Counted from the first letter of the stretch, positions 16,645 to 26,431 are shown. The stretch is DNA of 64,000 nucleotides from Lelliottia sp. JS-SCA-14 (GCF_035593345.1 NZ_CP141606.1:2480001-2544000); one strand, 5' to 3'. A program made the numbers and translations. The notes: generated from the letters alone by a model not told the origin.

Positions 16645-16680
16645 TAAGAAAAATAACGGGCTAATAAATATCAGCCCGTA
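16645..16680 (-). terminator. Internal (read-through) terminator behind the major pilin gene
   Basis: On the minus strand ACGGGCT pairs with AGCCCGT across about 10 nt (plus-strand arms 16656-16662 and 16673-16679) and is followed by TATTTTTCTT. It lies between the major pilin and the chaperone gene, the usual place for a partial terminator that keeps pilin mRNA in excess. Confidence 0.65.
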
Positions 16681-16710
16681 TGACAAATTTTCTTCTTTAA
16701 AGAAAACTTA

Positions 16711-17235
16711 TTAGTTGTAGTTCAGCGTGAACTGAGCCACAGAGTTTGCCGGGCCGGCAGTCACTGCAGCAGCTTGCTGGATATAACGTGCATAGAACGG
16801 CAGAACGTTGTCGCCAGCGGCCAGCGTGGTGCTCGCGGTGGCGGTACCCAGTTCAACCACTTTGTTTGATGCGTCAGAAATCTGTACGCCCACACCCGTT
16901 GCCACGCCATCTTCTTCCGTCAGGGCCAGCACGCTGTCATCGCCAGCATAGCTAGTGCCTTCGAACTTAACGGAAGCGCTGGTCACAGTAGCCGGGCACT
17001 TGGTCAGTTTCAGATTAAACTTGGAATAAGACGCGGTAGAACCTTTACCGGTAAAGGCCGTTTTCGCTACGCTGCCCAGCGTCACTTCCATGGTGTTATT
17101 AGCACCAATATCAACCGTACAAGCAGAATCCAGAACTTCACCGGTAAAATTAATGGTGCCGTCAGAAGCCAGTGCAGCGGCGGAAGACAATACAGATACC
17201 GCTGCAATAGCGGAGGCAATGAAAATCTTTTTCAT
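16711..17235 (-). CDS. Major fimbrial subunit (FimA-like pilin)
   Basis: A 174-residue pilin: signal peptide MKKIFIASAIAAVSVLSSAAALA, mature start SDGTINFTGEVLDSACTVDIG with the first cysteine, second cysteine in LTKCPATVTSASVKFEGTSY, and C-terminus SVAQFTLNYN. First gene of the operon and followed by an attenuating hairpin, hence the likely main shaft subunit. Transcribed leftwards from the 482-bp gap shared with the winged-helix regulator at 17718. Confidence 0.9.
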   Translation of the reverse strand: MKKIFIASAIAAVSVLSSAAALASDGTINFTGEVLDSACTVDIGANNTMEVTLGSVAKTAFTGKGSTASYSKFNLKLTKCPATVTSASVKFEGTSYAGDDSVLALTEEDGVATGVGVQISDASNKVVELGTATASTTLAAGDNVLPFYARYIQQAAAVTAGPANSVAQFTLNYN

Positions 17236-17717
17236 AGATCAATCCTGGGAATTATTTGCCAAAATATCGAGCGCTGACATTCATACATTAATGTCCGACA
17301 ACGCTTTTATTTTCAGTTAACTTTATTTTCAAATAAGACGACTGTCATTTCACTCATGCGGCGCATTAAGCAGACAATCTCTCGGTACGCCAAAAAGAAA
17401 AGCAAAATTAATTGCTAAAAACTTTATCATTTCGACGGAGGCCATTTTGATAGAAAACAAATAATCTTGCCATGGAGCCAGAGTCTAAAAGTAGACCCTC
17501 ACCCACAAAGCAATTTCTGCTTATTTTTCATATGATAGTGACAAGATTTTTATCGCGACTTAAGGTGGATTTTCCTGAAAACCTCTGCTACGCCCGGCCT
17601 TTCAACACGTTATCCGCTCTAAAAGATACCCAGCTTCGAACGCGTAAGGGTGCTAATTGTTGCTGTCTGGAGACTATGCTATAGTCTTTAAATAATATTT
17701 TAATCAAATTTGCAATC
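17236..17717. other. AT-rich divergent promoter region between the fimbrial operon and the winged-helix regulator
   Basis: 482 bp without a supported gene. It is clearly richer in A and T than its flanks, as usual for fimbrial promoters bound by H-NS-type proteins. I find one good promoter for the rightward gene (see 17657-17687) and no recombinase gene or obvious flanking inverted repeats of a fimS-type invertible switch. A 70-codon frame at 17472-17684 has no ribosome binding site or recognisable sequence and is not annotated. Confidence 0.5.
17657..17687 (+). promoter_or_regulatory. Promoter with an inverted repeat for the winged-helix regulator
   Basis: TTGTTG (17657-17662) and TATAGT (17680-17685) are 17 bp apart. 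AGACTAT (17671-17677) and ATAGTCT (17681-17687) form an inverted repeat with a 3-bp centre that covers the -10. The start codon follows about 30 bp later. Autoregulation through this repeat is inferred. Confidence 0.5.
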
Positions 17718-18359
17718 ATGACAAAAAAAACCGTCCCACCGCCCTCGCTTAACCTTATACGTTCACCCTATGTCAGCACGTTTCTTAACGCACTTGAGCC
17801 CTATGTAAAGTATAAAACCCAGCCTGTCGGTACGTGGTTTAGGTTTAATGCGCAGGAAAAACGATATTGCTATCTCGTGCGCACGGGAATTATTCATCTT
17901 TATCGTCAGCCAGAGGACGTATTGTTAGGCGCTTTTGAAGCCCCTTGCATCCGCGGGATTGTCCCGGAAACCGGGAATATGGAGCTCTCTTTCCGGGTGG
18001 CCGCTGTCTCTGAAATTGCAGTTCTGGAGTATGACGAGCTGATGAAGATCGTGGAGAAGCATAATCTGTGGGATCTCTTCGCCAAACATATGCAGATTAT
18101 GGTGAGTTCGTTGTTCGTGCATATGACTCACGTCACGCCGACAAATGCCTATGAAGCCATTCGTTTTCAATTACTTGAGTTGATGGACTCGCCTGAAAGT
18201 ATCCGAGAAAACATTACGGCAGAAAAATATATTCGCAGTAAAACGCAGCTTTCACGCAGCGGCATTATGCGTATCCTCGCTCAGCTGAAGGCTGGAGGAT
18301 ATATCGTATTAGAGAATGGGATTTTAAAAGGCATGACATCCCTGCCCGCGAAGTATTAA
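17718..18359 (+). CDS. Winged-helix transcriptional regulator with cNMP-binding-like N-terminus (IprA/YaiV-like)
   Basis: A 213-residue protein. The N-terminal half has a Crp-like beta-barrel pattern (VGTWFRFNAQEKRYCYLVRTGIIHLYRQPEDVLLG) without the ribose-phosphate-binding motif of true CRP. A long helix follows, then a C-terminal winged helix (AEKYIRSKTQLSRSGIMRILAQLKAGGYIVLENG). This layout matches the enteric IprA/YaiV-type regulators as I recall them. It lies divergent to the fimbrial operon, so it may control it; that is inference. Codon usage is AT-rich like the fimbrial adhesin, consistent with joint acquisition. Confidence 0.7.
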   Translation: MTKKTVPPPSLNLIRSPYVSTFLNALEPYVKYKTQPVGTWFRFNAQEKRYCYLVRTGIIHLYRQPEDVLLGAFEAPCIRGIVPETGNMELSFRVAAVSEIAVLEYDELMKIVEKHNLWDLFAKHMQIMVSSLFVHMTHVTPTNAYEAIRFQLLELMDSPESIRENITAEKYIRSKTQLSRSGIMRILAQLKAGGYIVLENGILKGMTSLPAKY

Positions 18360-18501
18360 AACAAAGATAAATGACTGTTTATTACGTGGATTTAAGTTAA
18401 ATCTTATTGGATTATTTTTTCAATACAACCAAAGCATGAAACGTTTTTATCGAGAATACCGGTTTTAATTTATTATTTTTAAAGCCTATTCTCTGTATCT
18501 C

Positions 18502-18539
18502 TTATCCCCGCACGGTAGTCATCTCCCGTGCGGGGATAA
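18502..18539. terminator. Stem-loop between the regulator and fdnI (shared bidirectional terminator)
   Basis: TTATCCCCGCACGG (18502-18515) and CCGTGCGGGGATAA (18526-18539) form a perfect 14-bp stem with a 10-nt loop, 4 bp after the fdnI stop and between convergent genes. T tracts are short on both strands, so strength is uncertain. Confidence 0.6.
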
Positions 18540-18542
18540 AAC

Positions 18543-19199
18543 TTACTTCATCCCTTCCGAACTCTCTTTTTTCGCTTCCAGTCTTTCGACCTCACGATAC
18601 CAGCGCGGGTGGTGTTTTTGCGCCCAGCGGCGGCTCACCTTCCCTTCGATCATCCCTTTAATCGACCCCTTCACCCAGAACGCCATATACATATGGATCA
18701 GGATGGCGTGGATAAGAATGATGGCGACGGTCGCATGGATCAGCAGGCTGTAGCGAATCACCTGAATCGGGAAGTAATGCGCAAAGTACGGACGCCAGAT
18801 AATCACCCCGGTCACCAGCAGCACAAAAATCATGCTCATGATGGTCCAGAACATCATCTTCTGTCCGGCATTGTACTTGCCGACTTTCGCGACTTTGTGC
18901 TCGTTGCCCTTCAGCACTTCGACAATCCCTTTCAGCCACGGAATATCCTGCTTGTCCGGGATGTTGTGATGCACAAAGCGCACGAACATGAACATCAGCA
19001 CCACGAAGATCAGCACGCCGAAGAACGGATGCAGAATACGCCCCATCTGCGGTGTGCCGAAGGTTTCGGTCAGCCATTGTAACGTCGGGAAGAAGAACGA
19101 AATCCCGGACACTGCCACCAGGAAGAAGCAGATGACCACCGTCCAGTGACAGGCGCGGTCGACAAACTTCGTGCGCACAATCATCTTCGACTTACTCAT
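18543..19199 (-). CDS. fdnI: Formate dehydrogenase-N, cytochrome b556 (gamma) subunit
   Basis: A 218-residue four-helix membrane protein almost identical in layout to E. coli FdnI ([41 protein letters not shown]). Histidines in the first helix (RACHWTV) and in helix four ([23 protein letters not shown]) ligate the two b haems. It passes electrons from the iron-sulfur subunit to menaquinone. Start taken at the ATG complementary to 19197-19199, the FdnI start; it overlaps the fdnH stop by 8 bp. Confidence 0.97.
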   Translation of the reverse strand: MSKSKMIVRTKFVDRACHWTVVICFFLVAVSGISFFFPTLQWLTETFGTPQMGRILHPFFGVLIFVVLMFMFVRFVHHNIPDKQDIPWLKGIVEVLKGNEHKVAKVGKYNAGQKMMFWTIMSMIFVLLVTGVIIWRPYFAHYFPIQVIRYSLLIHATVAIILIHAILIHMYMAFWVKGSIKGMIEGKVSRRWAQKHHPRWYREVERLEAKKESSEGMK

Positions 19200-20076
19200 G
19201 ATGCTCCTCCTCGTCGTCATCCACCTCTTTGTTCGGTCCGATACCGATGTAGTGATAAATCAGCCCGGCGAAGGTGGCGATAAAACCGGCTGCCGCGAGC
19301 GGTTTCAGCGCCCCTTTCCACAGGTTGATCGAGGTGTCGATCGCCGGTTCTTTCGGCAGATTGTGATACAGCTCCGGCTGGTCGTTGTGATGCAGAACGT
19401 ACATCACGTGCGTACCGCCGACGCCCTGCGGGTTGTAAATCCCCGCGTTGTCGTACCCGCGCGCTTTGAGCTTATCGACGCGCTCTTGCGCCACGTCGAG
19501 CATCTCTTTCTTGGTACCGAAATGAATCGCGCCGGTCGGACAGGTCTTCACGCAGGCAGGCTCCTGCCCGATGCTGACGCGGTCCACGCACAGGGTGCAT
19601 TTGTATACCCGGTTATCATCTTTGTTCAGACGCGGCACGTTGAACGGACACCCGGCGATGCAGTACCCGCAGCCGATACAATTATCCTGCTGAAAATCGA
19701 CGATACCGTTGGCGTACTGAATAATCGCACCCGCGGACGGGCACGCTTTCAGACAGCCCGGATCTTCGCAGTGCATGCAGCCGTCTTTGCGGATCAGCCA
19801 CTCCAGCTTGCCGTTCTGCTCGGTTTCGCTAAAGCGCATCACCGTCCAGGATTTGGCGCTCAGATCGGCCGGGTTATCGTAAACCCCCACGCAGTGCCCC
19901 ACTTCGTCGCGGATATCGTTCCACTCCGAACAGGCCACCTGGCAGGCTTTGCAGCCCACGCAGGAGGAGACATCAATCAGCTTGGCCACTTCCGCTTTGT
20001 AATCCCGCGCACGAGGCGCGGGCGTCATGGCGTTGGTGGCGGAGCGTTTGATAATGTCTTGTGTTTCCATTGCCAT
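19192..20076 (-). CDS. fdnH: Formate dehydrogenase-N, iron-sulfur (beta) subunit
   Basis: A 294-residue protein with four ferredoxin-type cysteine clusters: [49 protein letters not shown] and [23 protein letters not shown]-terminal membrane anchor follows ([20 protein letters not shown]). Length equals the E. coli protein. It carries electrons from FdnG in the periplasm to the FdnI haems. It begins 11 bp after fdnG and overlaps fdnI. Confidence 0.97.
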   Translation of the reverse strand: MAMETQDIIKRSATNAMTPAPRARDYKAEVAKLIDVSSCVGCKACQVACSEWNDIRDEVGHCVGVYDNPADLSAKSWTVMRFSETEQNGKLEWLIRKDGCMHCEDPGCLKACPSAGAIIQYANGIVDFQQDNCIGCGYCIAGCPFNVPRLNKDDNRVYKCTLCVDRVSIGQEPACVKTCPTGAIHFGTKKEMLDVAQERVDKLKARGYDNAGIYNPQGVGGTHVMYVLHHNDQPELYHNLPKEPAIDTSINLWKGALKPLAAAGFIATFAGLIYHYIGIGPNKEVDDDEEEHHE

Positions 20077-20087
20077 TCGATCGCTCC

Positions 20088-23000
20088 TTACGCTTTCTCG
20101 ATGTTGACCAGAAACGCTTTATATTCCGGCGTTTGCGAGTTGGAATCGCCGACGTTTGGCGTCAGGGTGTTGGCGAGATAGCCTTTTTGCGCCACCCCTT
20201 CAAAGCCCCAGTGCAGCGGGATCCCAACGGTCTCCACCTGCTGGCCGTTGACGTTGAGCGTCTGCAGACGACGCGTCACGACCGCCACCGCGCGAATAAA
20301 GCCGCGTTTGCTGCTCACCTTCACACGATCGCCGTTGGTGATGCCTTTCGACTTCGCGAGGGTTTCGCTAATTTCGACAAACTGTTCCGGCTGAGCGATG
20401 GCGTTGAGCCGCGCGTGCTTGGTCCAGGTGTGGAAATGCTCGGTCAGACGATAGGTGGTCCCGACGTACGGGAACTTATCTTTCTTGCCTAAGCGCAACG
20501 CATCGTCTTCGTACAGGCGAACCACCGGACTCGACACCACGTTCGGGTGCAGCGGGTTGGTGCCGAGCGGCGTTTCCATCGGCTCGTAGTGTTCCGGGAA
20601 CGGCCCTTCCGCCAGTTTGTCGAGGGCAAACAGACGCCCCAGACCTTCCGGCTGCATGATGAACGGCCCGGTTTTGCTGCCCGGCGGCGCGGTGTTGAAG
20701 TCCGGGATATCGTTCCCCGCCCACTTCGTGCCGTTCCATTCGATCAGACTGCGTTTTGGATCCCACGGCTTGCCGTTGATGTCCGCAGAGGCACGGTTGT
20801 ACAGCACGCGGCGGTTGAGCGGCCACGCCCATGCCCAGCCGAGCGTATTGCCTAACCCTGACGGATCGGCGTTGTCGCGGTTGGCCATCTGGTTGCCCTG
20901 CTCGGTCCAGCTCCCGGCGTAAATCCAGCAGGAGGACGCGGTGGTGCCGTCATCGCGCAGCAGCGCAAAGCTGTTCAGCAGCTGACCTTTTTTCGCCAGC
21001 AGATTGCCGTTCGGATCATAGAGATCCGCCAGCGCAACACCGTTGTTCTCTTTGGCAATCTCTTCCGATTCCGGATGATCTGGCTGCTTGTAGTTCCAGC
21101 TCATTTTCAGCAGCGGCTCTACGCCTTTACCGCCCAGAGTGCGATACATATCGCGCAGACGGTGGTAAATCCCGGCCAGAATTTCGCCGTCGTTGCGCGC
21201 TTCGCCCGGTGCGTCCTGGCCTTTCCAGTGCCACTGCAGCCAGCGGCCCGAGTTGGCAATAGAACCATCTTCTTCCGCGAAACAGGTCGACGGCAGGCGG
21301 AACACTTCGGTCTGAATCGACGCCGGATCGACATCGTTCATCTCGCCGTGGTTCTGCCAGAAGTTGGAGGTTTCGGTCACCAGCGGATCGATCACCACCA
21401 TGTACTTGAGCTTGCTCAAACTGCGCACGACTTTGTTTTTGTCCGGGAAGGACGCCACCGGGTTGAAGCCCTGGCAGATGTAGCCCGTGACGTTACCCTT
21501 ATCCATCATGTTGAAATACTTGATGACGTCGTAAGCCTGGTCCCATTTCGGCAACCACTCAAAGCCCCAGTCGTTCTCTTTCTGCGCCGCATCGCCGTAG
21601 AAAGATTTCATCAGGCTGACGAAGAACTTCGGATAGTTGCTCCAGTAGTTCACCTGGTCCGGCAGCGTCGCTTTTGGCGTACTGGCGGTCAGATAGGTCT
21701 GGAGATCCGTCTGTTTTTCCGATGGCAGCGTCAGATAGCCGGTCAGGCTGGTGGAGAGCAGCCCCAGATCCGTTAAGCCCTGAATATTGGAGTGTCCGCG
21801 CAGGGCGTTCACGCCGCCGCCTGCCATGCCCATATTGCCGAGCAACAGCTGGATCATCGCCATGGTACGAATGTTCTGCGCACCGACGGTGTGCTGCGTC
21901 CAGCCCAGGGCGTAGAGGAAGGTGGTGGTACGATCCGCCGCGCTGGTGGAGGCCAGCACTTCACACACTTTCAGGAAGTCGGCTTTTGGCGTACCGCAGA
22001 TGTTTTCCACCACCTCCGGCGTATAGCGAGAAACGTGCTGTTTCAGCAAGTTCCACACGCAGCGCGGATCGGTCAGGGTTTCATCGCGTTTCGCAAAGCC
22101 GTTTTCATCGAACTGATAGTTCCAGGAGGATTTGTCGTACTGACGTTTTTCCGCGTCAAAGCCGCTGAACAGCCCGTCATCAAAGGCAAAGTCTTCCCGC
22201 ACCAGCAGATTCGCGTTGGTGTAGTGTTTGACGTATTCGGCGTTGATTTTGTTGTTTTCGATCAGATACAGCAGCACGCCAGACAGGAACGTAATGTCCG
22301 TACCGGAACGAATCGGCGCATAGATATCCGCCACCGATGCCGTACGCGTAAAGCGTGGATCGACGACGATCAGCGTCGCATCATTGTTGTTTTTCGCTTC
22401 CATCGCCCAGCGGAATCCCACCGGATGGGCTTCAGCGGCGTTACCGCCCATCACCACCACGACGTTAGCGTTTTTGATATCAACCCAGTGGTTGGTCATC
22501 GCACCGCGACCAAATGTTGGAGCAAGACTTGCTACCGTTGGTCCGTGTCAGACGCGCGCCTGGTTGTCTACCGCCAGCATGCCGAGTGAGCGCACAAATT
22601 TTTGCGTCAGCATGCCGGTTTCATTACTTGCCGCAGATGCGCAGAGCATCCCGGTGGAAAGCCAGCGGTTCACGGTCACGCCCTGCGCGTTCTTCTCGAC
22701 GAAGTTGGCGTCGCGGTCGGCTTTCATTAATTTGGCGATGCGGGTGAAGGCATCATCCCAGGAGATACGCTGCCATTTGTCAGAGCCAGGCGCGCGATAT
22801 TCCGGGTAACGCAGGCGGTTGTCGCTGTGGACATAGTCCAGCAGGCCTGCGCCTTTCGGGCAAAGTGCCCCGCGGCTCACCGGATGATCCGGGTCCCCTT
22901 CAATATGGTAAATCGCTTCTTTGGCGTTTTTCGCGCCATCGCCCAGGCTATACATCAATAGCCCACATCCCACGGAGCAGTATGTGCAGGTGTTACGGAT

Positions 23001-23135
23001 CTCTTTCGCGCGCAGTAATTTGTAGTTGCGCGACTGAGCCAGCGCGATTTTAGGCATAAAGCCCAACGCCGCAGCTGTGGTTCCGGCCATACCGCCCGCG
23101 CAGATTTTAAAAAACTTTCTGCGGCTGACGTCCAT
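20088..23135 (-). CDS. fdnG: Formate dehydrogenase-N, catalytic (alpha) selenoprotein subunit
   Basis: One 1015-residue selenoprotein read through an in-frame UGA (complement of 22548-22550, codon 196). A plain ORF call splits it into two frames, but the total length is exactly that of E. coli FdnG. The N-terminus [12 protein letters not shown] is a twin-arginine signal. [17 protein letters not shown] holds the 4Fe-4S cluster. The Sec196 context is ARV-Sec-HGPTVA, where selenium ligates molybdenum. It oxidises formate in the periplasm and, with FdnH/I, feeds nitrate reductase. The promoter has an FNR-like site. The gene diverges from arsR. Confidence 0.97.
22519..22550 (-). promoter_or_regulatory. 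Bacterial SECIS element and UGA selenocysteine codon of fdnG
   Basis: Read on the minus strand, the UGA (22550-22548) is followed 11 nt later by GGTAGCAAGTCTTGCTCC (22536-22519). This folds as a short stem with a bulged U after GG and a loop containing GUCU, the same design as the fdhF element (GG-U-stem-GGUCU-stem-CC). SelB binding here lets the UGA be read as selenocysteine. Confidence 0.85.
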
Positions 23136-23173
23136 CGTTGTCCTCGTTATTTTCAGGAGACTTCGCGCCGCAA

Positions 23174-23212
23174 ACTATCAGCAAAGCCCCTGATTTTTTT
23201 GCGTCAAATCAA
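23174..23212 (-). promoter_or_regulatory. fdnG promoter with FNR-like site
   Basis: Minus-strand TTGATTTGACGCAA (23212-23199) resembles the FNR site TTGAT-N4-ATCAA. A GATAGT -10 (23179-23174) lies where it would put the FNR centre near -40, the class II position. This fits known anaerobic activation of fdnG by FNR. NarL heptamers could not be assigned with confidence. Confidence 0.55.
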
Positions 23213-23315
23213 TCTCCTCGATCTTCGCCCCCTTAATAGTCCGCCCTGGCGGCTTCGCGTAATCCTTTAGGGTTAGCTTCTTATATGTTCTTTGATGAAA
23301 GTGGGTTTTCAATAG

Positions 23316-23341
23316 TACACATATGATTTACCATATGTGTA
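23316..23341. promoter_or_regulatory. Candidate ArsR operator upstream of arsR
   Basis: TACACATATG (23316-23325) and CATATGTGTA (23332-23341) are perfect inverted repeats with a 6-bp spacer, 23 bp before the chosen arsR start. Symmetry and position fit the autorepressing arsenic-responsive operator of ars operons. In-frame ATGs that lie within this repeat are unlikely to be the start. Confidence 0.7.
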
Positions 23342-23364
23342 TTCAAACTCATCTGGGCAAACAC

Positions 23365-23685
23365 ATGCAACATCCCGTTCAGCTGTTCAAAATTCTGTCG
23401 GATGAAACCCGTCTGGCGATCGTCATGCTTCTGCGGGAATCCGGTGAGCTGTGCGTCTGCGATCTCTGCGGGGCCACCGGGCAGTCGCAGCCAAAAATAT
23501 CGCGCCACATGGCGATTTTACGCGAGTCAGGGCTGGTGATTGACCGCCGCGCAGGGAAATGGATCCACTACCGCTTATCCCCGCACATGCCTGCCTGGGC
23601 GGCGGAAACCATTACGTCAAGCTGGCTATGTCTGCGGGATGATGTCCGCGCGTGGCTGGCAAAATCTTCGTCATCGTCTTGCTGA
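23365..23685 (+). CDS. arsR: Arsenic-responsive repressor ArsR
   Basis: A 106-residue ArsR/SmtB winged helix. [53 protein letters not shown] includes the ELCVCDLC metalloid-binding cysteines in the DNA-recognition region and the KISRH helix. It closely follows the E. coli protein. I start at the ATG at 23365, which aligns with known ArsR N-termini; longer frames begin inside the operator. First gene of arsRBC. Arsenite binding should release the repressor. Confidence 0.93.
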   Translation: MQHPVQLFKILSDETRLAIVMLLRESGELCVCDLCGATGQSQPKISRHMAILRESGLVIDRRAGKWIHYRLSPHMPAWAAETITSSWLCLRDDVRAWLAKSSSSSC

Positions 23686-23729
23686 CTGAAATAAACACAT
23701 TCTTTAAAACATATCTGTTGGAGTCACAC

Positions 23730-25019
23730 ATGTTACTGGCAGGGAGTATTTTTGTCCTGACGCTGATCCTGGTCATCTGGCAGCCCAGGGGACTGAGTAT
23801 TGGCTGGAGCGCGAGTATTGGCGCGGCGCTGGCGCTGATGTTCGGCGTTATTCACGTCGGTGATATTCCGGTAGTCTGGAATATCGTCTGGAATGCGACG
23901 GCAACCTTTATTGCGGTGATTATTATCAGTTTGCTGCTCGACGAGTCCGGCTTTTTCGAATGGGCGGCGCTGCATGTATCCCGCTGGGGAAACGGACGTG
24001 GACGCCTGCTCTTCACCTGGATTGTGCTGCTCGGCGCGGCGGTCGCGGCACTGTTTGCTAACGATGGTGCCGCGCTGATCCTGACCCCGATCGTGATTGC
24101 CATGCTGCATGCCCTCGGCTTCAGCCGAGGTACGACGCTGGCCTTCGTGATGGCCGCCGGGTTTATCGCCGACACCGCCAGCCTGCCGCTTATCGTCTCT
24201 AACCTGGTGAATATCGTTTCGGCGGATTTCTTCCAGCTTGGGTTTACCGACTATGCGTCCATCATGCTCCCCGTCGATCTCGCCGCGATCGCCGCCACGC
24301 TCGCAATGCTGCATCTCTTTTTCCGCAAGGACATTCCGGCGACCTATGACGTGGCGTTGCTGAAAACTCCCGCCAGCGCGATTAAAGACCCGGCCACCTT
24401 CAAAAAGGGCTGGGTTGTGCTGGTGGCTCTGCTGGTTGGCTTCTTCGTGCTGGAGCCGCTGGGGATCCCCGTCAGCGCGATTGCCGCCACCGGCGCGGCG
24501 GTGCTGTTCGCTGTCGCTAAAAAAGGTCACGGGATTAACACCGGGAAAGTTCTGCGCGGCGCACCGTGGCAAATCGTCATTTTCTCGCTGGGGATGTACC
24601 TGGTGGTTTATGGTCTGCGCAACGCTGGCCTGACGGAATACCTCTCCGGATTGCTGAATCTCCTCGCCGATAAAGGTGTATGGGCAGCGACATTCGGCAC
24701 CGGTTTCCTGACCGCTTTTTTGTCGTCCATCATGAACAATATGCCGACGGTCCTGATTGGCGCCTTGTCGATAGACGCCAGCAGCGCCTCGGGCGTCATT
24801 AAAGAGGCGATGATCTATGCCAACGTCATCGGCTGCGATTTAGGTCCGAAAATCACCCCGATTGGTAGTCTGGCTACGCTCCTGTGGCTGCACGTGCTTT
24901 CCCAGAAAAATATGACCATCACTTGGGGCTATTATTTCCGTACCGGCATTGTCATGACCCTGCCGGTCCTGTTCGTCACTCTGGCCGCGCTGGCGTTGCG
25001 GCTCTCTGTCACTGCGTAA
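23730..25019 (+). CDS. arsB: Arsenite efflux pump ArsB
   Basis: A 429-residue, roughly twelve-helix transporter matching E. coli ArsB along its length (start [19 protein letters not shown], later [20 protein letters not shown] and [14 protein letters not shown]). It extrudes arsenite/antimonite from the cytoplasm using the proton motive force; no arsA ATPase gene is present. The start at 23730 follows a GGAG site. It lies 44 bp after arsR and 11 bp before arsC. Confidence 0.97.
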   Translation: MLLAGSIFVLTLILVIWQPRGLSIGWSASIGAALALMFGVIHVGDIPVVWNIVWNATATFIAVIIISLLLDESGFFEWAALHVSRWGNGRGRLLFTWIVLLGAAVAALFANDGAALILTPIVIAMLHALGFSRGTTLAFVMAAGFIADTASLPLIVSNLVNIVSADFFQLGFTDYASIMLPVDLAAIAATLAMLHLFFRKDIPATYDVALLKTPASAIKDPATFKKGWVVLVALLVGFFVLEPLGIPVSAIAATGAAVLFAVAKKGHGINTGKVLRGAPWQIVIFSLGMYLVVYGLRNAGLTEYLSGLLNLLADKGVWAATFGTGFLTAFLSSIMNNMPTVLIGALSIDASSASGVIKEAMIYANVIGCDLGPKITPIGSLATLLWLHVLSQKNMTITWGYYFRTGIVMTLPVLFVTLAALALRLSVTA

Positions 25020-25030
25020 TGAGATATCCT

Positions 25031-25456
25031 ATGAGCAACATTACTATCTATCACAACCCGGCCTGCGGCACGTCGCGCAACACCCTGGAGATGATCCGCA
25101 ATAGCGGCATTGAACCGACCATCATTTACTATCTCGACACCCCGCCGTCGCACGATGAGCTGGTGAAACTGATCGCCGACATGGGCATTCCTGTGCGCGC
25201 ACTGCTGCGCAAAAACGTTGAGCCCTATGAACAGCTGAATCTTGCCGATGCGCGTTTTACGGATGAACAGCTGATCGGGTTTATGCTCCAGCACCCTATT
25301 CTGATCAACCGTCCGATTGTGGTGACGCCGCTTGGCACTCGTCTGTGTCGACCTTCGGAAGTGGTGCTGGATATTCTGCCGCAAACTCAGCAAGGGGCGT
25401 TCACCAAAGAGGACGGTGAGAAAGTCGTTGATGCGTCTGGCAAACGGGTCCGCTAG
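25031..25456 (+). CDS. arsC: Arsenate reductase ArsC (glutaredoxin-dependent)
   Basis: A 141-residue enzyme of the R773/E. coli type. NITIYHNPACGTSRNTLEMI has the catalytic Cys12 (NPACGTSRN), and RPIVVTPLGTRLCRPSEVVLDIL carries the anion-site arginines. It reduces arsenate to arsenite for export by ArsB, using glutathione and glutaredoxin. The start at 25031 gives the full family length; the longer in-frame reading overlaps arsB. Confidence 0.96.
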   Translation: MSNITIYHNPACGTSRNTLEMIRNSGIEPTIIYYLDTPPSHDELVKLIADMGIPVRALLRKNVEPYEQLNLADARFTDEQLIGFMLQHPILINRPIVVTPLGTRLCRPSEVVLDILPQTQQGAFTKEDGEKVVDASGKRVR

Positions 25457-25526
25457 ATTCATTCGCGCAAGCGCCTGAAACAGTGCTATAAAATTGCCCC
25501 TGGATGAACAAGTCTTTGGGGAAATA

Positions 25527-26405
25527 ATGGACAGGAAAAGAGCAACACTGACGGGACTCGCCGCTATTGTGCTGTGGAGTACGATGGTCGGGCTCATTCG
25601 CGGCGTGAGCGAAGGACTGGGGCCCGTCGGTGGTGCGGCAATGATTTACACCCTCAGCGGGTTACTCTGTTTAGTCACCGTGGGTTTTCCGGATATCAGA
25701 CGCTTCTCACCCCGCTATCTTATTGCGGGCAGCGTCTTATTTGTCAGCTACGAAATATGTCTCGCGCTTTCGCTGGGTTACGCCAATACCCGCCATCAGG
25801 CGATTGAAGTCGGAATGGTGAATTATCTCTGGCCGAGCCTGACGATTGTGTTCGCTATTTTGTTTAACGGTCAAAAATCGAACCTGTGGATTATCCCTGG
25901 ATTATTGCTCGCGCTGCTCGGCGTTTGCTGGGTATTAGGCGGTGAGAATGGTCTGCATATCGATGAAATTACCGCCAATGTGATCTCCAATCCGCTGAGC
26001 TACGGACTGGCATTTGCCGGGGCATTTATCTGGGCGGCGTACTGCACGGTGACCAGTAAATATGCCAAAGGTCAGAACGGTATTACGCTGTTCGTTTTAC
26101 TCACCGCGCTGGCGCTGTGGATGAAATATCTGTTTAGCGATCAGCCGGAAATGGTATTTAGCGTACCGGTGGTGATTAAACTGCTGATGTGCGGGATTGC
26201 GCTTGGATTCGGTTACGCTTCGTGGAATATTGGTATTCTGCACGGGAATGTCTCTGTGCTCGCCACCGTCTCTTATTTCACACCGGTCCTCTCCGCTGCG
26301 CTGGCCGCCGTGCTGCTCAACGCCCCGCTTTCGTTCAGCTTCTGGCAAGGGGCGCTGATGGTGTGCGCGGGCTCGTTGCTGTGCTGGTATGCGACGCGAA
26401 AATAA
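25527..26405 (+). CDS. yddG: Aromatic amino acid/paraquat exporter YddG (DMT superfamily)
   Basis: A 292-residue, ten-helix EamA-type exporter very similar to E. coli/Salmonella YddG (TGLAAIVLWSTMVGLIRGVSEGLGPVGGAAMIY; AIEVGMVNYLWPSLTIVFAILFNGQKSN; GILHGNVSVLATVSYFTPVLSA). It exports aromatic amino acids and, in Salmonella, methyl viologen together with OmpD. Start at 25527, matching the family N-terminus. In Salmonella yddG also precedes ompD, as here. Confidence 0.94.
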   Translation: MDRKRATLTGLAAIVLWSTMVGLIRGVSEGLGPVGGAAMIYTLSGLLCLVTVGFPDIRRFSPRYLIAGSVLFVSYEICLALSLGYANTRHQAIEVGMVNYLWPSLTIVFAILFNGQKSNLWIIPGLLLALLGVCWVLGGENGLHIDEITANVISNPLSYGLAFAGAFIWAAYCTVTSKYAKGQNGITLFVLLTALALWMKYLFSDQPEMVFSVPVVIKLLMCGIALGFGYASWNIGILHGNVSVLATVSYFTPVLSAALAAVLLNAPLSFSFWQGALMVCAGSLLCWYATRK

Positions 26406-26412
26406 CCGTTTT

Positions 26413-26431
26413 CAGGGGGATTATCCCCCTG
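26413..26431 (+). terminator. Stem-loop after yddG
   Basis: CAGGGGGA (26413-26420), loop TTA, TCCCCCTG (26424-26431), followed by the modestly T-rich CTGTATTTCTC, 8 bp after the stop. Probably a moderate terminator. Confidence 0.6.

Noticed and set aside
17472..17684. 70-codon frame in the fimbrial promoter region
   Set aside because: No Shine-Dalgarno, no recognisable sequence, and it runs over the promoter of the regulator.
17236..17717. Possible fim-type invertible promoter switch
   Set aside because: I found no pair of matching inverted repeats flanking the promoter and no FimB/FimE-type recombinase gene nearby.
19171..20181. 336-codon open frame antisense to fdnH
   Set aside because: fdnH is unmistakable with four cysteine clusters; the opposite frame has no domain and no ribosome binding site.
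20088..22499. fdnG as two separate genes or a frameshifted pseudogene
   Set aside because: The interrupting codon is UGA at position 196 with a proper SECIS hairpin, and total length equals the known selenoprotein.
23136..23322. NarL-type heptamers upstream of fdnG
   Set aside because: Such sites are known in E. coli fdnG, but I could not fix matching heptamers here by eye, so only the FNR-like site is listed.
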